DNA of 7,051 nt from positions 1 to 7,051 of the forward strand of contig JAFXHW010000106.1 of NCBI GenBank assembly GCA_017533545.1, given 5' to 3'. Origin of the DNA: Clostridia bacterium (GTDB lineage: Bacteria > Bacillota_A > Clostridia > Oscillospirales > CAG-272). How positions within the stretch are numbered: position 1 is the first letter of the stretch; each line of letters begins with the position of its first letter. A program made the translations under genes and the position numbers. This document shows positions 1-6,836 of this stretch, piece after piece. The notes beneath the pieces are model-generated. The model saw only the letters and a list, made by a program, of their open reading frames with translations, searched no databases and had not been told where the DNA came from.

Positions 1-1988
1 AGCATGATGTCTTTGACATAGTTTGCCGCTTCAAGTGCATCTCTTCCGTGATCTGCCGAGGAAATGGCGATTAGCTTTGAAAGCTCATTTTGTGTCTCTT
101 CGCATATCTCGGCGATCTTATTTGCGCTGTTTTGGACTGTGCTGACCGAGATATTCATCTCACGAAGTCCTCTCTGGCTTACTCCGAGCTCACCGATATA
201 GGAATATGCGGCGGGGAGAAGCTCACGGCCTATCATATCGGCCATGGTGAGCGCTTCAATATCTACCTTTTTGCGGTATTCTTCAAGCAGGATCTCGCAT
301 CTGGAGCGAAGCTCCGATTCGGTAAATACCGAATGGCGTTCAAAGAGTGCGATGTTCTTTTCATCGGTGAGGCGGGGGACTGCGTCGGCAGTGGTGGCGA
401 GGTTCAAAAGTCCGCGGCGGGCTGCCTCTTTGACCCATTCGTCGGTGTAGTTGTTGCCGTTGAATATGATCCTGCCGTGATCGCGCACCGTTTCGAAAAT
501 TATATTCGACAGCTCTCTGTCGATATCAGCTGTGCCCTCAAGGCGATCGGCAAACACGCGGAGCGATTCGGCAACGATAGTGTTGAGCACGGTATTGGGA
601 TCGGCGATCGATGCCGACGAGCCGGGCATACGGAATTCGAATTTGTTACCGGTGAAGGCGAAAGGAGATGTGCGGTTGCGGTCGGTAGAATCGAGCGGAA
701 GCTTGGGAAGCACGTGAACGTGCGTTTCAAGCTTCTTTTCGGTGTGAGCCACTGCTTTTTCTCCGTTAAGGATAGCTTCGAGCGCACCGTTGAGCTCATC
801 GCCGACGTATATCGAGATGATCGCGGGAGGCGCTTCCGATGAGCCGAGACGGCAATCGTTACCTGCAGTTGCGACCGATATGCGGAGCAGATCCTGATAG
901 TCATCTACCGCGCGGATAACGGCACACAAAAAGAGCATGAACTTCATGTTGTCGGCAGGAGTTTCACCGGCCTCAAGCAGGTTATAGCCAAGATCGGTAC
1001 CTATCGACCAGTTATTGTGTTTACCCGAGCCGTTGACTCCCTCAAAGGGCTTTTCGTGAAGCACGCAGACAAACCCATGGCGAATGGCAACGCGCTTCAT
1101 TATCTCCATGATAAGCTGATTCTGGTCTGTTGCGGTGTTTACAGTTGAAAATATGGGTGCAAGCTCATGCTGCGATGGCGCGGCCTCGTTGTGCTCGGTC
1201 TTGGCACAGATACCAAGCTTCCAGAGCTCTTCGTTAAGCTCGCTCATAAATGCCTGCACTCTCGGCTTGATTGCGCCGTAGTAATGGTCGTCAAGCTCCT
1301 GACCCTTGGGCGGACGGGCGCCGAGAAGGGTGCGGCCGGTGAATATAAGATCGCATCGGCGGTCGTAAAGCTTGCGGTCGATAAGGAAATATTCCTGCTC
1401 GGCGCCCGCATTTACTACAATGCGGCTGGTTTTGTCATCGCCGAGAAGTCGGAGCACTCGAATTGCTTCTCTGTTAAGCGCCTGAGAGGAGCGCATGAGA
1501 GGTGTTTTTTTATCAAGCGCCTCGCCTCCGTACGAGAAAAATACCGTAGGAATACAGAGCGTTCTGTCCTTTATAAAGGCGTAGGACGTGGGATCCCACG
1601 CGGTATATCCGCGCGCTTCAAAGGTAGAGCGGAGTCCGCCCGATGGGAAGGACGATGCGTCCGATTCGCCCTTTATAAGCTCCTTACCCGAAAAGGAGAT
1701 GAGCGCGCCGCCATGTCCGTCGGGCATAACGAAGCTGTTATGCTTTTCGGCGGTTACTCCGTTGAGCGGCTGAAACCAATGTGTATAGTGCGTTGCGCCG
1801 TTTTCAACGGCCCACTGCTTCATTGCATCGGCAATTTCGTCTGCCAGTGCCTTATTATCTATTATCAGCTTGGGCGAACGGCCGGATGACGTGCGGTGGA
1901 GCGAGTTGTACGCCTCGGGCGATAAACGCTCGCGCATGACGCGGTCGTCGAATACAAGAGTGCCGAATATTGCTGAAATGTCGGACAT
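1..1988 (-). CDS. glnN: Type III glutamine synthetase (GSIII), 3' end beyond window
   Basis: ATP-dependent ligation of ammonia to glutamate to form glutamine, a cytoplasmic central step of nitrogen assimilation. Reading the minus strand from the ATG at 1988 gives 662 uninterrupted codons plus two bases before the window edge. The GSIII family is about 700 residues or slightly more, so only a short C-terminal piece is missing. Family motifs visible: WFQPLNGVTAEKH (about 71-83), AGAEQEYF (194-201), PKGQELDDHYYG (227-238), KTEHNEAAPSQHE (263-275, with metal/substrate-type Glu and His residues), GVNGSGKHNNWS (317-328) and NRTSPFAFTGNKFEFR (438-453). The pattern is that of GSIII, not of the shorter GlnA type I or II enzymes. 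The start is supported by AAAGGA at 1997-2002, 8 bases upstream. asnA lies 59 bases upstream on the same strand with no terminator between, so co-transcription is likely. No frameshift or missing key motif was seen. Confidence 0.95.
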   Translation of the reverse strand, partial: MSDISAIFGTLVFDDRVMRERLSPEAYNSLHRTSSGRSPKLIIDNKALADEIADAMKQWAVENGATHYTHWFQPLNGVTAEKHNSFVMPDGHGGALISFSGKELIKGESDASSFPSGGLRSTFEARGYTAWDPTSYAFIKDRTLCIPTVFFSYGGEALDKKTPLMRSSQALNREAIRVLRLLGDDKTSRIVVNAGAEQEYFLIDRKLYDRRCDLIFTGRTLLGARPPKGQELDDHYYGAIKPRVQAFMSELNEELWKLGICAKTEHNEAAPSQHELAPIFSTVNTATDQNQLIMEIMKRVAIRHGFVCVLHEKPFEGVNGSGKHNNWSIGTDLGYNLLEAGETPADNMKFMLFLCAVIRAVDDYQDLLRISVATAGNDCRLGSSEAPPAIISIYVGDELNGALEAILNGEKAVAHTEKKLETHVHVLPKLPLDSTDRNRTSPFAFTGNKFEFRMPGSSASIADPNTVLNTIVAESLRVFADRLEGTADIDRELSNIIFETVRDHGRIIFNGNNYTDEWVKEAARRGLLNLATTADAVPRLTDEKNIALFERHSVFTESELRSRCEILLEEYRKKVDIEALTMADMIGRELLPAAYSYIGELGVSQRGLREMNISVSTVQNSANKIAEICEETQNELSKLIAISSADHGRDALEAANYVKDIM

Positions 1989-2047
1989 TGATGTTATCCT
2001 TTCCTTTTATCTGCAGGAGATTTTATCAAAATATGTAAAAATGGCTA

Positions 2048-3052
2048 TTAAAGAAGGGGAATACCTGCCTTATGGCAGCCGATTATGGTCTCCTCATCCC
2101 AAACCGACGCCTGGACTTCGCCGATGTGTGCCTTTTCGAGCATGAACATGCAAAGGCGGGACTGACCGATACCTCCTCCGATAGTGAGAGGAAGCTCGCC
2201 TGCAAGAAGCTTTTGATGGAAGGTAAGTGAGCGGCGGTCGTCGCATCCGGCGAGCGTGAGCTGGCGATCGAGAGATTCGCTGTCAACTCTTATACCCATA
2301 GAGGAAAGCTCAAGAGCGATACCCAAAAGCTCGTCCCAGACGAGAATGTCGCCGTTGAGTTCCCAATCGTCGTAGTCGGGAGCACGTCCGTCATGCACTT
2401 TGCCAGATCTGAGCTTTTTGCCTATCTGCATAATGAATACCGTTCCGTGTTCGCGGGTGACGGCAATCTCGCGCTGCTTGGGAGTAAGATCGGGATACAT
2501 ATCCTCAAGCTCCTGCGAGGTGACGAAGAAGACGTTATCCTCGACATCGATTCCCAAAACGGGGTAGTTATTTCTTACGTATTCGTTTGTGGCGGCAATG
2601 GCGCGGACGATGGAGCGCACGGTAGCGCGAAGATAATCAACAGTACGGTCCTCGGGACGAATGACTCTCTCCCAGTCCCACTGGTCGGTGTAGATCGAGT
2701 GGATATTATCGGGGTTCTCGTCGCGGCGGATAGCGTTCATGTCGGCATAAAGACCCTCACCGGGCTTAAAGCCGTAGTTTCCGAGAGCCATGCGCTTCCA
2801 CTTTGCAAGCGACTGGACTACCTCGGCATATTTGCCGCTGTGTCCGAGCTCGAAATTAACGGGACGCTCAACACCGCTCAAATTATCGTTAAGACCTGTT
2901 GCGGGATCGACAAAAAGAGGGGCGGTGACACGCTTTAAGTTGAGCGCGGTTGAAAGGCGGTCCTGAAAATCGCGCTTGATAAGGCCGATGGCCGTCTGAG
3001 TATCGTATATAGAAAGCTTGGGAGTATATCCCTTGGGCAATGTAAGAGCCAT
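2048..3052 (-). CDS. asnA: Aspartate-ammonia ligase (asparagine synthetase A)
   Basis: Cytoplasmic ammonia-dependent synthesis of asparagine from aspartate and ATP, through an aspartyl-AMP intermediate (AMP and pyrophosphate released). The fold is related to the class II aminoacyl-tRNA synthetase core. The product is 334 residues, close to the roughly 330 usual for AsnA, so it is full length. Characteristic motifs: GLNDNLSGVERPV (53-65), AKWKR (83-87), YTDQWDWE (121-128), HDGRAPDYDDW (220-230) and the near C-terminal GGGIGQSR (292-299), followed by HIGEVQ. This is unlike AsnB, which would carry an N-terminal glutaminase domain with Cys2. The ATG at 3052 is preceded by GAAAGG, but with about 12 bases between AAAGG and the start, which is long; no better in-frame start is visible. 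A strong promoter lies about 75 bases upstream. No T-box-like leader fits in the short (about 66-base) untranslated region. glnN follows 59 bases downstream, making an ammonia-to-amide gene pair. Confidence 0.96.
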   Translation of the reverse strand: MALTLPKGYTPKLSIYDTQTAIGLIKRDFQDRLSTALNLKRVTAPLFVDPATGLNDNLSGVERPVNFELGHSGKYAEVVQSLAKWKRMALGNYGFKPGEGLYADMNAIRRDENPDNIHSIYTDQWDWERVIRPEDRTVDYLRATVRSIVRAIAATNEYVRNNYPVLGIDVEDNVFFVTSQELEDMYPDLTPKQREIAVTREHGTVFIMQIGKKLRSGKVHDGRAPDYDDWELNGDILVWDELLGIALELSSMGIRVDSESLDRQLTLAGCDDRRSLTFHQKLLAGELPLTIGGGIGQSRLCMFMLEKAHIGEVQASVWDEETIIGCHKAGIPLL

Positions 3053-3124
3053 AACGTAATGAAACCTTTCGTTGAAAATGAGCTGTTCTTTTTATGTATA
3101 AATTCAGATGAATAATCAAATTTA

Positions 3125-3153
3125 ATTGTACTACAAAATGTACCTTTTGTCAA
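3125..3153 (-). promoter_or_regulatory. Sigma-A promoter of asnA(-glnN)
   Basis: Read on the minus strand, a perfect -35 hexamer TTGACA (3148-3153) is followed by a 17-base spacer and the -10 hexamer TACAAT (3125-3130), one base from consensus. The predicted transcript start is near 3118, giving a leader of about 66 bases before the asnA ATG. This is the only strong promoter seen for the minus-strand pair. Confidence 0.85.
3126..3136. promoter_or_regulatory. 11-base palindrome over the asnA -10 box, possible operator
   Basis: TTGTA-C-TACAA is a perfect 5+5 inverted repeat centred at 3131. It covers most of the asnA -10 hexamer and the adjoining spacer bases. A repressor bound here would block the promoter, but part of the symmetry is contributed by the -10 sequence itself, so it may be chance. 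No known operator consensus was recognised. Confidence 0.3.
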
Positions 3154-3161
3154 GGTTTTGA

Positions 3162-3176
3162 GCGTGTTTTGCACGC
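3162..3176. repeat. Small inverted repeat GCGTG-TTTTG-CACGC upstream of the asnA promoter
   Basis: A perfect 5-bp inverted repeat with a 5-base spacer lies just upstream of the asnA -35 box, inside the divergent intergenic region. It could be half of a regulatory site for either direction, or a chance hairpin. It has no T-tract directly after it, so it is not a terminator. Confidence 0.3.
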
Positions 3177-3250
3177 ATTGAGCCAAGCAGGACAAAGATA
3201 CGCCAATTTGTAAATTTTCCTTTTGCAGTAAAGACAAATGCATCAAAGCG

Positions 3251-3259
3251 TGGTATAAT
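3251..3259 (+). promoter_or_regulatory. Extended -10 promoter of the methyltransferase/LRR unit
   Basis: TGGTATAAT combines a consensus -10 hexamer TATAAT (3254-3259) with the upstream TGn of extended -10 promoters. At the 17-base distance the -35 position reads AAGACA (3231-3236), only a partial match, which fits a promoter relying on the extended -10. Transcription would start near 3266, about 34 bases before the ATG at 3300. Confidence 0.75.
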
Positions 3260-3299
3260 AAAGACACAAACGATTTATCTGTCCCGAAAGGAACGCGGC

Positions 3300-3971
3300 A
3301 TGACGTTAAAGCTGTTTTTCGCATCGATCATAAAATTCATCTTTGGAGTCCTTCTCGTCGGACTTTTGATATTTTTGCCCGCAGGCACCCTTGACTATTT
3401 CGGCGGACTGGTCCTTATGGGCATACTCTTTATCCCCATGTTTTTTGCAGGCATCGTGATGATGGTGAAAAACCCCGCCCTGCTTCAAAGCCGCCTTGAT
3501 GCAAAGGAAAAGCAAAAGGAGCAGAGCACTGTCATAAAGCTGAGCGGACTTATGTTCCTCGTCGGCTTTATCCTTGCCGGACTCGGATACCGCTTCGGCT
3601 GGTACGTATTGCCGAAATGGGCATCCCTCGCCGCGGCTGCTCTCTTCTTGACCGCCTACCTTCTTTACGCCGAGGTGCTCCGCGAAAACACCTATCTCAG
3701 CCGTACGATCGAGGTCAAAGAGGGGCAAAGGGTTGTGGACACCGGACTGTATTCCGTCGTTCGTCACCCGATGTACAGCGCCACTCTGCTCCTCTTTCTG
3801 TCAATGCCCATAGTGCTCGGCTCGCTATGGTCATTTATCGTATTTTTAGCCTATCCCTTCATTATCGCAAAGCGCATAAAGCATGAGGAGGCCTTTTTGC
3901 AAAAGGAGCTTGAAGGGTACACGGAATACAAAGAAAAAGTAAAATACCGCCTTATTCCCTTTATCTGGTGA
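3300..3971 (+). CDS. Integral-membrane methyltransferase, isoprenylcysteine carboxyl/phospholipid methyltransferase family
   Basis: A 223-residue polytopic membrane protein with hydrophobic segments at about 8-30, 36-55, 81-97, 108-124 and 162-190. The C-terminal half carries the family signature: TGLYSVVRHPMY (148-159, the RHPxY motif associated with S-adenosylmethionine binding in this superfamily), the paired acids E196/E197 after KRIKHE, GYTEY (206-210) and a terminal RLIPFIW (217-223). This pattern fits the ICMT/PEMT-like methyltransferases. Bacterial members are mostly uncharacterised and their substrate (a lipid, isoprenoid or small hydrophobic acceptor) cannot be deduced from sequence, since bacteria generally lack prenylated CaaX proteins. 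The start is set by AAAGGA at 3287-3292, 7 bases before ATG, and by the promoter just upstream. The LRR protein gene follows after 15 bases, so the two are likely co-transcribed. The length is complete and no defect was seen. Confidence 0.88.
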   Translation: MTLKLFFASIIKFIFGVLLVGLLIFLPAGTLDYFGGLVLMGILFIPMFFAGIVMMVKNPALLQSRLDAKEKQKEQSTVIKLSGLMFLVGFILAGLGYRFGWYVLPKWASLAAAALFLTAYLLYAEVLRENTYLSRTIEVKEGQRVVDTGLYSVVRHPMYSATLLLFLSMPIVLGSLWSFIVFLAYPFIIAKRIKHEEAFLQKELEGYTEYKEKVKYRLIPFIW

Positions 3972-3986
3972 TCTTCGGAGGAATAT

Positions 3987-4739
3987 ATGAAACGCATCGC
4001 ACCAATCATAATATCGATCCTTCTTTTGTTCGCCCTCACTCTGCCCTGTTTTGCCTTTGTTGAAACGAACGGGGGAGTTAAGGTTGAGTTTGCCTTTGCC
4101 GACGAGGAAAAGACAATCCCGCTCTGCGACGAAAACGGAAAACAGACGCTCATCGTTATCGGATACAACGACGATATGCCCACCATTAGGATACCCGAAA
4201 CGGTAGAGATGTACGACGGCGATCATTACACTGTTATGTACATTGCAAAATATACCTTTTCTCAAAACGAAAATGTGACGAAGGCCATCATTGCAGACAC
4301 GGTTGTCGAGATCGGACAAAGCGCCTTTGAGGGATGCGACAATCTGATGAAAGTCACTCTGCCCAAGGGTCTTAAAATACTGGGTATGAGCACCTTCCGC
4401 GACTGCAGACTGCTGAGAAGCATCAAGCTGCCCGACACCCTCGAAAAGATCGACGATTTCTGCTTTGAGGGCTGCACCATGCTCCGAACGCTCAAAATTC
4501 CCGCATCGGTAAATGAGATCGGTCACCATGCCTTCAGCAAATCGGAATCACTCATACTTGACGTGAGCAAAAATGAATACGCCGAAAGCTATGCAGTTGA
4601 AAATATGATCCGTCACGAGTTTGTTGGATCTCCCGAGCATACAATGCTCATCGTTGTCATAAACACCGCCGTTTTGGGAGCCGCCGTTATTGCGGCATCG
4701 CTGATAATAAAACGCATAAAAAAGAAAAAGGCAAAATAA
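3987..4739 (+). CDS. Secreted, membrane-anchored leucine-rich-repeat protein (BspA-type, LRR_5)
   Basis: A 250-residue protein with an N-terminal signal peptide (MKR, hydrophobic core to about residue 20, likely cleavage after CFA at 23). A region at 24-88 has no recognised domain. About five tandem repeats of 23 residues follow (about 89-203), with the register AF.GC..L..V.LP..L..I. A Cys recurs at 117, 140 and 163, exactly 23 apart, as expected for BspA/Treponema-type LRR_5 repeats. A single hydrophobic span at about 219-241 is followed by the basic tail KRIKKKKAK, so the repeats should face outside with the C-terminus in the cytoplasm. There is no LPXTG sorting motif. Such repeats usually serve protein binding or adhesion; the partner here is unknown. 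GGAGG at 3977-3981, 5 bases before ATG, gives a strong translation start. It shares a transcript with the upstream methyltransferase, and a strong terminator follows directly. Confidence 0.88.
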   Translation: MKRIAPIIISILLLFALTLPCFAFVETNGGVKVEFAFADEEKTIPLCDENGKQTLIVIGYNDDMPTIRIPETVEMYDGDHYTVMYIAKYTFSQNENVTKAIIADTVVEIGQSAFEGCDNLMKVTLPKGLKILGMSTFRDCRLLRSIKLPDTLEKIDDFCFEGCTMLRTLKIPASVNEIGHHAFSKSESLILDVSKNEYAESYAVENMIRHEFVGSPEHTMLIVVINTAVLGAAVIAASLIIKRIKKKKAK

Positions 4740-4748
4740 CGGTCAAAA

Positions 4749-4802
4749 AGGTCGAAAGGCGCGCAAAAAGTGCGTTTTTCGACCTCTTTTTTTCTTTTCT
4801 TA
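4749..4802 (+). terminator. Strong intrinsic terminator after the LRR gene
   Basis: The arms 4749-4764 (AGGTCGAAAGGCGCGC) and 4770-4785 pair over 16 positions, counting three G-T wobbles, around an AAAAA loop. A T-rich tract (CTTTTTTTCTTTTCTT) follows directly. It begins 9 bases after the LRR stop codon, so it ends the two-gene unit. A run of A on the left side (4745-4749) gives a short U-tract on the other strand, so weak bidirectional action is possible. Confidence 0.93.
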
Positions 4803-4836
4803 ATCATTCATTAGTAAATTAAATACAAATTCTGCA

Positions 4837-4865
4837 TTGAATATTTTGCACTTTTGCTTTATAAT
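4837..4865 (+). promoter_or_regulatory. Sigma-A promoter of htpG
   Basis: TTGAAT (4837-4842), a 17-base spacer and a consensus TATAAT (4860-4865). The start of transcription is expected near 4872, about 39 bases before the htpG ATG. No CIRCE inverted repeat (HrcA operator) is present between 4800 and 4910, so HrcA control is not indicated. Confidence 0.8.
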
Positions 4866-4894
4866 AATAGCACAAATATAATCAACCAACACAT

Positions 4895-4900
4895 AAAGGA
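4895..4900 (+). promoter_or_regulatory. Ribosome binding site fixing the htpG start
   Basis: AAAGGA lies 10 bases before the ATG at 4911. An in-frame upstream TTG at 4854 would give 19 extra residues, but it lies upstream of the promoter's -10 box and of the predicted transcript start. The ATG at 4911 also gives the expected HtpG N-terminus, so it is chosen. Confidence 0.85.
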
Positions 4901-4910
4901 AAAGACTATC

Positions 4911-6803
4911 ATGAGTGATCAAATCAAAGAAAAGGGCGGTATATCGGTCGAAACCGAGCATATATTCCCCGTAATCAAAAAATGGCTCTATTCCGAAAAG
5001 GAAATCTTTTTGCGCGAGATCGTATCTAACGCCTGCGATGCTATCACAAAGCACCGCCGACTCGTTTCTCTCGGTCAGATCGAGAGCGAAGGCGAAAATT
5101 ACAAGATCACCGTTAAGGTGGACAAGGACGAAAAGACGCTCACCGTATCGGACAACGGTATCGGTATGAATGGCGAGGAAGTCCGCAAATACATCTGCCA
5201 GATGGCTCTTTCGGGCGCGCTCGATTTTATCAACAAGTACGAGGGCGAGGGGGACAGCGCCTCGAACGGCATCATCGGACATTTCGGTCTCGGATTTTAC
5301 TCCTCCTTTATGGTCAGCGACACCGTTGACCTCATCACAAAATCGTTTGACGGCTCCGACAGCATCAAATGGGTATGCACCGACGCAGGCGATTACGAGA
5401 TATTCGACGGAGATCGCACCGAGCGCGGTACCGACGTCGTAATGCACATAACCGAGGGCGAGGAGGAATACCTCGAAGAGGGCAAGATCCGCTCCATTCT
5501 CGAGCGCTACTGCTCCTTTATGCCCGTCGAGATATACCTCGACATTGTCGGCAAGGAAGAGGAGCATCACCACGACGGCTGCGACTGCGACGAATGCAAG
5601 GAAGGCGAGCATGACGATACTCCGAAGCCGATAAACGACACCGCCCCCCTCTGGCTCAAGCAGCCGAGCGAATGCACCGACGAGGAATACAAATCGTTTT
5701 ACACCAAGGTATTCCACGATTACCGCGAGCCCCTTTTCCATATCCACATCAACGCGGAATACCCCCTCAATTTTAAGGGAATACTCTATTTCCCCCGCCT
5801 CAACGCCGAATACGACAGCTTTGAAGGTCAGGTAAAGCTATACTACAATCAGGTATTCGTTGCCGACAACATCAAAGAGGTCATTCCCGAATACATGCTC
5901 ATGCTCAAGGGCGTGCTCGATTGCCCCGAGCTTCCTCTTAACGTATCCCGCTCCTACCTGCAGAACAACGGCTACGTTTCGAAGATCTCGTCGCATATCG
6001 TAAAGAAGATCTGCGACAAGCTCAACGGTCTTTTTAACACTGACCGCGAAGGCTACGAAAAGATGTGGCAGGATATCAAGATCTTCGTTGAATATTCGGC
6101 CATGCGCGACAGAAAGTTCTACGATCGCGTGAAGAATTCCATTCTCCTTCCCCTCTCCGACGGCAGCTACAAGACGGTTGACGAATACCTTGAAAGCGCC
6201 AAGGAGACCAACGAGGGAATCATTTACTATTCGACCGACAAGCTTAGCCAGGCTCAGTATATCGCCATGCTTAAAAAGCAGGGCATCAACGTGGTCATCT
6301 TTGATAAGCTCATCGAAACTCAGTTTATCAACCTTGTTGAAACGGACAAAAATATCAAGTTCGCCCGCGTTGACTCGTCGATTGCCGATTCGCTCAAGGG
6401 CGACGGCGAGGAGTACTCAAACGACGATTTGGCCGAGCTGTTCAAAAAGGTGTCGGGCGAAGAAAAGCTCGAAGTCAAGTTCGAGAGCCTCAAGGATGAA
6501 AAGGTGCCCGCAGTTCTCACCGTATCCGAGCAGTCGAGACGTTTTGAGGACATGATGAAGATGTACCGCATGAGCGGAGGCGAAGACGACGGATCGTTCA
6601 AGATGCCTCTTGAATCCACCCTCATTCTCAACTCGTCGAGCTCTCTTATCCGCAAGATAGGCGATAACGCCTCGAGCGAGCAAAGCGAGCGTACGGCAAA
6701 GCAGATTTACCGCCTTGCCCTGCTCAGCCACCGTCAGCTCACTGCCGACGAGCTCGAAAGCTTCCTCAGCGACAGCTTCGATATGCTCGAAAAGAATTTT
6801 TGA
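4911..6803 (+). CDS. htpG: Chaperone protein HtpG (bacterial Hsp90)
   Basis: A cytosolic ATP-dependent homodimeric chaperone for late folding and remodelling of client proteins, often induced by stress. The 630 residues match the family's usual 610-640. The N-terminal GHKL ATPase domain (about 1-214) shows the catalytic Glu36 and Asn40 in LREIVSNACDA, DNGIGM (81-86), GHFGLGFYS (123-131, Gln to His and Val to Leu against the common GQFGVGFYS) and GTDV (173-176). The middle domain (about 241-500) contains INDTAPLWLKQ (241-251), LNFKGILYFP (286-295) and NVSRSYLQN (344-352), whose Arg347 corresponds to the ATPase-activating arginine. The dimerisation domain is about 501-630. There is no C-terminal MEEVD motif, as normal for bacteria. 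Residues 215-240 are an odd acidic linker with three His and three Cys close together (219-234). It is monocistronic: its own promoter lies upstream, and no gene follows within 248 bases. Confidence 0.97.
   Translation: MSDQIKEKGGISVETEHIFPVIKKWLYSEKEIFLREIVSNACDAITKHRRLVSLGQIESEGENYKITVKVDKDEKTLTVSDNGIGMNGEEVRKYICQMALSGALDFINKYEGEGDSASNGIIGHFGLGFYSSFMVSDTVDLITKSFDGSDSIKWVCTDAGDYEIFDGDRTERGTDVVMHITEGEEEYLEEGKIRSILERYCSFMPVEIYLDIVGKEEEHHHDGCDCDECKEGEHDDTPKPINDTAPLWLKQPSECTDEEYKSFYTKVFHDYREPLFHIHINAEYPLNFKGILYFPRLNAEYDSFEGQVKLYYNQVFVADNIKEVIPEYMLMLKGVLDCPELPLNVSRSYLQNNGYVSKISSHIVKKICDKLNGLFNTDREGYEKMWQDIKIFVEYSAMRDRKFYDRVKNSILLPLSDGSYKTVDEYLESAKETNEGIIYYSTDKLSQAQYIAMLKKQGINVVIFDKLIETQFINLVETDKNIKFARVDSSIADSLKGDGEEYSNDDLAELFKKVSGEEKLEVKFESLKDEKVPAVLTVSEQSRRFEDMMKMYRMSGGEDDGSFKMPLESTLILNSSSSLIRKIGDNASSEQSERTAKQIYRLALLSHRQLTADELESFLSDSFDMLEKNF
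5553..5630 (+). other. His/Cys-rich acidic linker within HtpG
   Basis: This segment encodes HtpG residues 215-240 between the ATPase and middle domains. It contains His219-His220-His221, Cys224, Cys226, Cys229 and His234 set among Asp and Glu, and ends in a short proline-containing stretch (TPKPIND). Hsp90 proteins vary most at this junction. Closely spaced Cys and His in the pattern HHHDGCDCDEC resemble metal-binding sites, but metal binding is an inference from composition only. Confidence 0.6.
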
Positions 6804-6836
6804 GTGGATACAAAAAATGCACCGCACAATGTGTAA

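Noticed and set aside
90..1889. Open frames on the plus strand across 90-842 and 1167-1889.
   Set aside because: They are shadows of glnN, which is continuous on the minus strand with all GSIII motifs.
1989..2047. Possible glnN-specific promoter in the gap after asnA.
   Set aside because: The gap is AT-rich but has no convincing -35/-10 pair, and the only clear signal is the ribosome binding site at 1997-2002.
3053..3124. T-box or riboswitch in the asnA leader.
   Set aside because: The leader is only about 66 bases, with no stem array, no T-box consensus and no terminator hairpin.
3846..4529. Minus-strand frame of 227 codons opposite the methyltransferase end and the LRR gene.
   Set aside because: It overlaps two well-supported genes antisense, and no start signal or known motif is visible.
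4741..4757. GGTCAAAAAGGTCGAAA resembles the CtsR heat-shock operator (tandem GGTCAAA heptamers), and htpG is downstream.
   Set aside because: The spacing is 2 bases, not 3, and the second half has a mismatch. It lies about 80 bases upstream of the htpG -35 box, and most of it forms the stem of the LRR-gene terminator. A CtsR site would normally overlap the promoter.
4854..4910. In-frame TTG start extending HtpG by 19 residues.
   Set aside because: It lies upstream of the promoter's -10 box (4860-4865) and of the expected transcript start, has no ribosome binding site, and the extra residues are not HtpG-like. The ATG at 4911 has a good AAAGGA.
4800..5747. Long open frame on the minus strand opposite htpG (315 codons).
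   Set aside because: It is antisense to the conserved HtpG coding region, has a composition typical of the reverse frame of a biased coding gene and matches no recognisable family.
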